Shown in pieces: positions 7,291 through 11,234 of a stretch of 11,234 nt of DNA; the first letter of the stretch is position 1; every line of letters starts with the position of its first letter. The notes beneath the pieces were generated by a model. That model made no database searches. It was not told the origin of the DNA and saw only the letters and a program-made list of their open reading frames with translations. Position numbers and translations under genes: made by a program. Source of the DNA: Bifidobacterium sp. UBA744 (GTDB taxonomy: Bacteria; Actinomycetota; Actinomycetes; Actinomycetales; Bifidobacteriaceae); the NCBI GenBank assembly GCA_002298605.1, contig DBKS01000010.1, forward strand, positions 2,817-14,050, in the 5' to 3' direction.

Positions 7291-8511
7291 CTACTCGGCA
7301 AGCGCCTTGGCGAGGTTCTCGTCCAGTGCGTTCATGAAGCCCTCGGTGTCGAGCCAAGGTTGGTCGGGGCCGATGAGCCTGGCGAGATCCTTGGTCATCT
7401 GGCCGCCTTCCACCGTGCCGACGATGACCTTCTCCAGGGTTTCGGCGAAATGGCGCACCTCGGGGGTGTTGTCGAGGTCGGCGCGGTGCTTGAGGCCGCC
7501 GGTCCATGCGAAGATCGATGCGATCGGATTCGTGGAGGTCTTTTCGCCCTTCTGCCAGCGGCGGTAGTGGCGGGTGACGGTGCCGTGCGCGGCTTCCGCC
7601 TCGACGGTCTGGCCGTCCGGGGTCATGAGCACGGAAGTCATCAGTCCCAGCGATCCGAAGCCCTGGGCCACGGAATCGGACTGCACGTCGCCGTCGTAGT
7701 TCTTGCAGGCCCAGATGTAGCCGCCGTGCCATTTGAGCGAGCTGGCGACCATGTCGTCGATGAGGCGGTGCTCGTAGGTGAGTCCTTCGGCCTCGTAGCG
7801 ATCCTTGTATTCGGTTTCGAAGACTTCGGCGAAGATGTCCTTGAACTGGCCGTCGTACGCCTTGAGGATCGTGTTCTTGGTGGACAGGTACACGGGGTAG
7901 TGGCGCATGAGTCCGTAGTTGAAGCAGGCGCGGGCGAATCCCCTGATGGAGTCGTTGACGTTGTACTGCACCTGCGCCACGCCGCCGTCCTGACCGTAGT
8001 TGTACACCACATGCTCAATCGGCTCGCCGCCGTCCTCGGGGGTGAAGGTCACCGTGAGCGTGCCGGCGCCGGGAACCTTGAAGTCGGTGGCCTTGTACTG
8101 GTCGCCGAAGGCATGGCGGGCCACGACGATCGGCTTGGTCCAGCCGGGGACCAGACGGGGCACGTTGCTCATCACGATCGGCTCGCGGAAGATGGTGCCG
8201 CCGAGGATGTTGCGGATGGTGCCGTTGGGGGACTTCCACATTTTCTTGAGGCCGAATTCCTTGACGCGGGCCTCGTCCGGGGTGATGGTGGCGCATTTGA
8301 CGCCGACATGGTGCTTGAGAATGGCGTTGGCGGCGTCGATGGTCACCTGGTCGTCGGTTTCGTCGCGATGCTCGATGCCAAGGTCGTAGTAGTCGAGATT
8401 GATGTCAAGATACGGAAGGATGAGCTTGTCCTTGATGTCCTTCCAGATGACGCGGGTCATCTCGTCGCCGTCGAGTTCCACAACCGTGCCTTCGACTTTG
8501 ATCTTGCCCAT
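7291..8511 (-). CDS. icd: Isocitrate dehydrogenase, NADP-dependent, homodimeric eukaryote-like type
   Basis: The enzyme oxidatively decarboxylates isocitrate to 2-oxoglutarate with NADP+. In bifidobacteria, which lack a full TCA cycle, this mainly feeds glutamate synthesis. The 406-residue protein has the features of the dimeric subfamily that includes the mammalian enzymes. The isocitrate site is S-P-N-G-T-I-R-N (Ser94, Asn96, Arg100) with Arg109 and Arg132. Lys211 is in S-T-K-N-T, and the metal-binding aspartates are Asp252 and Asp273/Asp275 in N-Y-D-G-D-V-Q-S-D. The NADP-binding motif A-A-H-G-T-V-T-R-H-Y-R includes Arg314 and His315, the residues that give NADP preference in this subfamily. 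The ATG at 8511 has AAGGAGG with 5-base spacing; the frame stays open 24 codons further upstream but without family-like sequence. The gene is divergent from guaB3 with 156 bases between the start codons. Confidence 0.97.
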   Translation of the reverse strand: MGKIKVEGTVVELDGDEMTRVIWKDIKDKLILPYLDINLDYYDLGIEHRDETDDQVTIDAANAILKHHVGVKCATITPDEARVKEFGLKKMWKSPNGTIRNILGGTIFREPIVMSNVPRLVPGWTKPIVVARHAFGDQYKATDFKVPGAGTLTVTFTPEDGGEPIEHVVYNYGQDGGVAQVQYNVNDSIRGFARACFNYGLMRHYPVYLSTKNTILKAYDGQFKDIFAEVFETEYKDRYEAEGLTYEHRLIDDMVASSLKWHGGYIWACKNYDGDVQSDSVAQGFGSLGLMTSVLMTPDGQTVEAEAAHGTVTRHYRRWQKGEKTSTNPIASIFAWTGGLKHRADLDNTPEVRHFAETLEKVIVGTVEGGQMTKDLARLIGPDQPWLDTEGFMNALDENLAKALAE

Positions 8512-8654
8512 ACATGCCTCCTTGTAATGTCGGTGGGCCCATTGGTGACAGCAATACCAGATGTATGTTTCAACGCACAACATATGGGACGGTATTCGGA
8601 ACGGACGGGGGAAGGCCCCACGCGCATGCCCGCCGCAAAGTCACAGTGCCGCAT

Positions 8655-8660
8655 TAGCCT
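8655..8660 (+). promoter_or_regulatory. -10 element of a probable leaderless guaB3 transcript
   Basis: TAGCCT fits the actinobacterial TANNNT -10 pattern and ends exactly 7 bases before the ATG at 8668, so transcription would begin at or beside the A of the start codon. The only purine-rich stretch (GGGAG at 8662-8666) is one base from the ATG, too close to act as a ribosome binding site. No -35 resembling TTGACA is visible 16-18 bases upstream. Confidence 0.45.
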
Positions 8661-8667
8661 AGGGAGC

Positions 8668-9792
8668 ATGTCTCAGGAAATTGAAATCGGTTTGGGCAAG
8701 AAGGCTCGCCTCGCTTATGCCCTTGATGATGTGGCCATCGTGCCTTCCCGTCGCACCCGCGATCCCCAGGACGTCTCGACTTCGTGGCAGGTTGACGCCT
8801 ACGAGTTCGACATCCCGGTGATCGCCGCGCCCATGGATTCGGTGACAAGTCCCGCCACGGCCATCGCCATGGGCAAGCTCGGCGGCCTTGGCGTGCTTGA
8901 CCTCGAAGGATTGTGGACTCGTTACGAGGATCCGCAGCCGTTGCTGGGCGAGATCGCCGCATTGGATTCCGCCCATGCGATTGAGCGCATCCAGCAGATC
9001 TATGCGGAGCCCGTCAAGCCCGAACTCATCACGCAGCGCCTGCACGAGATCCGCGATGCCGGTGTGACCGTGGCCGGCGCGCTGTCTCCGCAGCGCACCC
9101 AGCAGTTCTATTCGACCGTCGTCGATGCCGGAGTCGACTTGTTCGTGATTCGCGGCACCGCGGTGTCCGCCGAGCATGTTTCCCAGACGCATGAACCGCT
9201 GAACCTCAAGAAGTTCATCTACGATCTCGATGTGCCGGTGATCGTGGGCGGCGCCGCCAATTACACGGCGGCCCTTCATCTGATGCGCACCGGAGCCGCC
9301 GGCGTGCTGGTTGGATTCGGCGGCACCGCGGTGTCCTCCACACGCACCACCATCGGCGTCCAGGCGCCGCTGGCCACCGCCATTTCGGATGTCGCCGAGG
9401 CCCGGCGAGACTACATGGACGAGTCGGGCGGGCGCTACGTGCAGGTTATCGCCGATGGCGGCATGGGTGATTCCGGCAATTTCGTCAAGGCCTTTGCGCT
9501 TGGCGCCGACGCCGTTATGCTGGGCACTCCGCTGGCGCGTGCCGCCGAGGCGCCCGGCAAGGGCATGCACTGGGGCGCCGAGGCCCGCCATCAGACCCTG
9601 CCGCGCGGTTATCGCGTCAATGTGGGCACCGTGGCGCCGCTGGAGCAGATCCTGTTCGGGCCGAGCCATCAGGCCGATGGCCGTGTGAATTTCATCGGCG
9701 CGCTGCGTCGTGCGATGGCCTCCACCGGGTACGTGAACGTCAAGGACTTCCAGCGCTGCGATATGGTGGTTACGCCATACGCTGCCCACTGA
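8668..9792 (+). CDS. guaB3: GuaB3-family IMP dehydrogenase-related protein (no catalytic Cys, no CBS domains)
   Basis: The 374-residue protein has the IMPDH/GMP reductase TIM-barrel family signature. The N-terminus E-I-E-I-G-x-G-K-K-A-R with D-D-V-A-I-V-P-S-R-R-T-R is typical of the actinobacterial GuaB3 subfamily. P-M-D-S-V (55-59) and I-A-D-G-G-M (261-266) are the conserved barrel motifs that contact the nucleotide phosphate. The CBS pair normally inserted after the first barrel strands of IMPDH is absent. The catalytic loop, normally G-x-G-S-I-C-T-T-R, reads G-F-G-G-T-A-V-S-S-T-R (216-226) and has no cysteine; the only Cys in the protein is Cys364 near the C-terminus. Classical IMPDH and GMP reductase both need that loop Cys, so this protein is unlikely to catalyse either standard reaction. 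Its role in actinobacteria is not settled as far as I know. The reading frame stays open far upstream through the antisense of icd, so the start rests on family similarity and the promoter spacing. Confidence 0.92.
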   Translation: MSQEIEIGLGKKARLAYALDDVAIVPSRRTRDPQDVSTSWQVDAYEFDIPVIAAPMDSVTSPATAIAMGKLGGLGVLDLEGLWTRYEDPQPLLGEIAALDSAHAIERIQQIYAEPVKPELITQRLHEIRDAGVTVAGALSPQRTQQFYSTVVDAGVDLFVIRGTAVSAEHVSQTHEPLNLKKFIYDLDVPVIVGGAANYTAALHLMRTGAAGVLVGFGGTAVSSTRTTIGVQAPLATAISDVAEARRDYMDESGGRYVQVIADGGMGDSGNFVKAFALGADAVMLGTPLARAAEAPGKGMHWGAEARHQTLPRGYRVNVGTVAPLEQILFGPSHQADGRVNFIGALRRAMASTGYVNVKDFQRCDMVVTPYAAH

Positions 9793-9806
9793 TCCGGGCG
9801 TGTAAG

Positions 9807-9833
9807 TTATCCACGGTTGTCCACTTATCCACA
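9807..9833. promoter_or_regulatory. Cluster of three DnaA-box-like 9-mers
   Basis: Three same-strand 9-mers lie within 27 bases: TTATCCACG (9807-9815), TTGTCCACT (9817-9825) and TTATCCACA (9825-9833). The third matches the E. coli DnaA box TTATNCACA exactly, and the second is one base from the actinobacterial form TTGTCCACA. They sit between the guaB3 stop and its terminator. No oriC-type genes (dnaA, dnaN, rpmH) are nearby, so this is more likely a DnaA-binding or titration site than an origin. Whether DnaA binds here is inference. Confidence 0.45.
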
Positions 9834-9862
9834 GCGTCCCGGTCGGGAATTGACCGGGACGC
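9834..9862 (+). terminator. Hairpin terminator after guaB3
   Basis: A perfect 11-bp stem GCGTCCCGGTC / GACCGGGACGC with a 7-base loop lies 42 bases after the guaB3 stop and is followed by TTCGTCGT. It is stable, though with a poor T-run. It directly abuts the third DnaA-box-like 9-mer. Confidence 0.75.
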
Positions 9863-9926
9863 TTCGTCGTACTAGAGCTCATAGTAAGGCCTCAGTGAGG
9901 GCCGGGAGAAGAACGAAGGAGTTACT

Positions 9927-10382
9927 ATGAGCCAGCCGGACACCTTTGAAGTGGACTTGCCCATCTTGCCCAACGGGCAATCCGTTCATCTGCGCATTTG
10001 CCGCTATGTGCCCGAAGATCTGTCGAAGCGCGACTGCATCGGACTGGGCGGCGCCGCGGCGCGCCTGGCGTGGCGTGCCATGGACGTGGTGCGTGGCAAG
10101 CTGCCTGCCAGCCGCCTCGCCAATGCGGTCAGCCCCACGGCGGCGCGCAAGCTGGAAACGATGGCGCTGCTGTACCGCGGCCATCTGCAGCGGCATCCCG
10201 AATTGCGTCAGCGGGCTTGGCAGCTGCCGGTCGAGCCCCGCGGCATTGACGCAGTGGTCCGGGCTTCCGATCACGTGGAGGCTTGGGTGCATCTCACCAT
10301 CGCCCAGACCAGCTACTGGTCGACGGTGATCTTCGATTACGTCGGCACCCGGTGGATGTGCACGGCGCTCGATCTGGGATGA
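9927..10382 (+). CDS. Small conserved actinobacterial protein, Rv3235/DUF6459-like
   Basis: The 151-residue product has no signal peptide, membrane segment or catalytic motif that I can see. It resembles the Rv3235-type family (DUF6459): a helical N-terminal half with A-x-x-L-A-W-R-A-M-D-V-V-R-G-K-L-P-A-S-R-L at about 44-64, then a P-T-A-A-R-K-L-E segment, and a beta-rich end finishing R-W-M-C-T-A-L-D-L-G (142-151), the typical C-terminal strand of that family. In other actinobacteria the family often lies close to secA; here secA is not in the window. The function is unknown. The ATG at 9927 has AAGGAG with 5-base spacing, so the start is well supported. The stop is followed after 43 bases by the next gene, which has its own -10 element. 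The family assignment is from memory of the pattern and is moderate. Confidence 0.7.
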   Translation: MSQPDTFEVDLPILPNGQSVHLRICRYVPEDLSKRDCIGLGGAAARLAWRAMDVVRGKLPASRLANAVSPTAARKLETMALLYRGHLQRHPELRQRAWQLPVEPRGIDAVVRASDHVEAWVHLTIAQTSYWSTVIFDYVGTRWMCTALDLG

Positions 10383-10412
10383 AATAGGCGCCGCACTGAC
10401 AGGACGCTGTTT

Positions 10413-10418
10413 TATAGT
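10413..10418 (+). promoter_or_regulatory. -10 element of a probable leaderless acyl-CoA ligase transcript
   Basis: TATAGT is a near-consensus -10 hexamer and ends 7 bases before the ATG at 10426, the same spacing as at guaB3. The 7 intervening bases (GGTGTCC) contain no ribosome binding site. A CTGACA at 10396-10401 resembles a -35 but is only 11 bases away, too close for normal use. Confidence 0.55.
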
Positions 10419-10425
10419 GGTGTCC

Positions 10426-11234
10426 ATGCTCAAGGAGTTTGTCGAACCGATCAAATACACAACCACCGAAGCCGACACCGTGTTTTCGCTGCTGGCGCGC
10501 CGCGCGAAACGCAATCCCGACGAAACCGTCGCCGAATGGCAGGATGAGAAGACCTTCGCATGGCATCAGGTCAGTGCGGGCGAGATGCTCGGCCGTGCGA
10601 GGGAGGTGGCCAAGGGGCTGCTGGCGCTGGGGGCGACCAAAGGCGAACGGGTGATCGTCTATTCGCCGACATGCTACTCGTGGGGCGTGGTCGATTTCGC
10701 CTGCGCCGCCATCGGTGCGGTGCTGGTGCCGATCTACGAGACGGATTCCATTCAGCAGGCTTCCAACATCATCGACGAGGTGAAGCCCATAGTCGCGTTC
10801 TGCGGAGATTTCGATCACGCCCAGGCGCTGGAGCAGATCCGCGACAACCATGGCAACACGCTGCGCAACGTCTTCAACTTCAAGGCGGAGGGGCTGGATG
10901 CCGTCGCCGATTTCGGCCGGGGCGTGTCGGATGCCACGCTGGATGCCGCGATTGCATCCATCACAGCCGACGACGTGCTCACCATCGTGTACACGTCGGG
11001 CTCCACGGGGCGTCCCAAGGGGGCGATGCTCTCCAACCGCAACTACACGCATATCGTGCTCAATGGATATGAGATCCTGCCGAATATGCTGTATAACGAC
11101 AATCGCCTGCTGCTGTTCCTGCCGCTGGCGCATTGCTTCGCCCGATACATTCAATATGTGGCGATCGGCGGCCACGGAGTGATCGGCTATCTGCCGGGCG
11201 CCAAACGCCTGCTGGCCGATTTGCGCAGCTTCAA
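10426..11234 (+). CDS. Long-chain fatty-acid--CoA ligase (AMP-forming), N-terminal part (cut by window edge)
   Basis: The first 269 residues are present and the frame is open to the end of the window. The ATP-binding motif Y-T-S-G-S-T-G-R-P-K-G is at 189-199. The segment R-L-L-L-F-L-P-L-A-H-C-F-A-R-Y-I-Q at 227-243 nearly matches that of the ligase at 3699-5510, as do the N-terminal stretches around V-P-I-Y-E-T (101-106). It is therefore a diverged paralogue, at similar motif spacing, and not a recent copy. The role would be acyl-CoA formation from free fatty acid, as for its paralogue. The start is set by the promoter-like TATAGT 7 bases upstream and by alignment with family N-termini; no Shine-Dalgarno sequence precedes it. 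Confidence 0.93.
   Translation, partial: MLKEFVEPIKYTTTEADTVFSLLARRAKRNPDETVAEWQDEKTFAWHQVSAGEMLGRAREVAKGLLALGATKGERVIVYSPTCYSWGVVDFACAAIGAVLVPIYETDSIQQASNIIDEVKPIVAFCGDFDHAQALEQIRDNHGNTLRNVFNFKAEGLDAVADFGRGVSDATLDAAIASITADDVLTIVYTSGSTGRPKGAMLSNRNYTHIVLNGYEILPNMLYNDNRLLLFLPLAHCFARYIQYVAIGGHGVIGYLPGAKRLLADLRSF

Noticed and set aside
7360..8667. A very long open frame on the plus strand running antisense through icd and joining guaB3 in frame
   Set aside because: It is the mirror of a highly biased high-GC coding region. The translated segment is Val/Gly/Ala/Asp-rich without family features, while icd on the other strand has all its catalytic motifs. Only the part from 8668 is real.
9807..9833. 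The DnaA-box-like cluster as a chromosomal or plasmid origin
   Set aside because: There is no AT-rich unwinding region and no dnaA, dnaN, rep or parA gene nearby; the surroundings are ordinary chromosomal genes.
9870..9886. Near-palindrome TACTAGAGCTCATAGTA upstream of the gene at 9927
   Set aside because: The arms are imperfect and short, and no -35/-10 pair or known regulator site accompanies it.

Overview
The window looks like an ordinary stretch of a Bifidobacterium chromosome, probably close to the B. longum/B. breve group. The reasons are a bile salt hydrolase very like the B. longum enzyme as I remember it, high-GC codon use, actinobacterial families (GuaB3, an Rv3235-like protein, a dimeric NADP-type isocitrate dehydrogenase) and initiation signals of actinobacterial type. 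The species is inferred; no database search was possible.

Layout. At 1-1251 (+) is the end of a tRNA-modification/ribosome-acetylation operon, rimI (3' end only) overlapping tsaD by 4 bases (ATGA). At 1360-2708 a bile salt hydrolase gene (bsh, minus strand) lies between two identical, inwardly facing tRNA-Asn(GUU) genes. The tRNAs form a 78-bp perfect inverted repeat, each with its own promoter-like and terminator-like elements. At 2991-3647 (+) is a membrane-anchored M23-like cell-wall hydrolase with an altered active-site motif. At 3699-5510 (+) is a long-chain acyl-CoA ligase, convergent with a solute-binding lipoprotein gene (5524-7125, minus) that has no transporter partner here. At 7291-8511 (-) is NADP-dependent isocitrate dehydrogenase (icd), divergent from guaB3 (8668-9792, +), an IMP-dehydrogenase-related protein lacking the catalytic cysteine. 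A cluster of DnaA-box-like sites and a strong hairpin follow. The window ends with a small Rv3235-like protein (9927-10382, +) and the 5' part of a second acyl-CoA ligase (10426 onward, +).

The genes do not form one pathway. They are housekeeping and surface/lipid functions in small transcription units: tRNA t6A modification, Asn-tRNA supply, 2-oxoglutarate production, a purine-related enzyme, fatty-acid activation, cell-wall turnover, and host adaptation through bile-salt deconjugation. I see no CRISPR array, transposase, integrase, toxin-antitoxin pair or defence locus, and no convincing undescribed system. The points most worth a second look are the tRNA-bracketed bsh locus, two apparently leaderless genes (guaB3 and the second acyl-CoA ligase), the DnaA-box-like cluster at 9807-9833, the non-canonical M23 motif, and the orphan lipoprotein.
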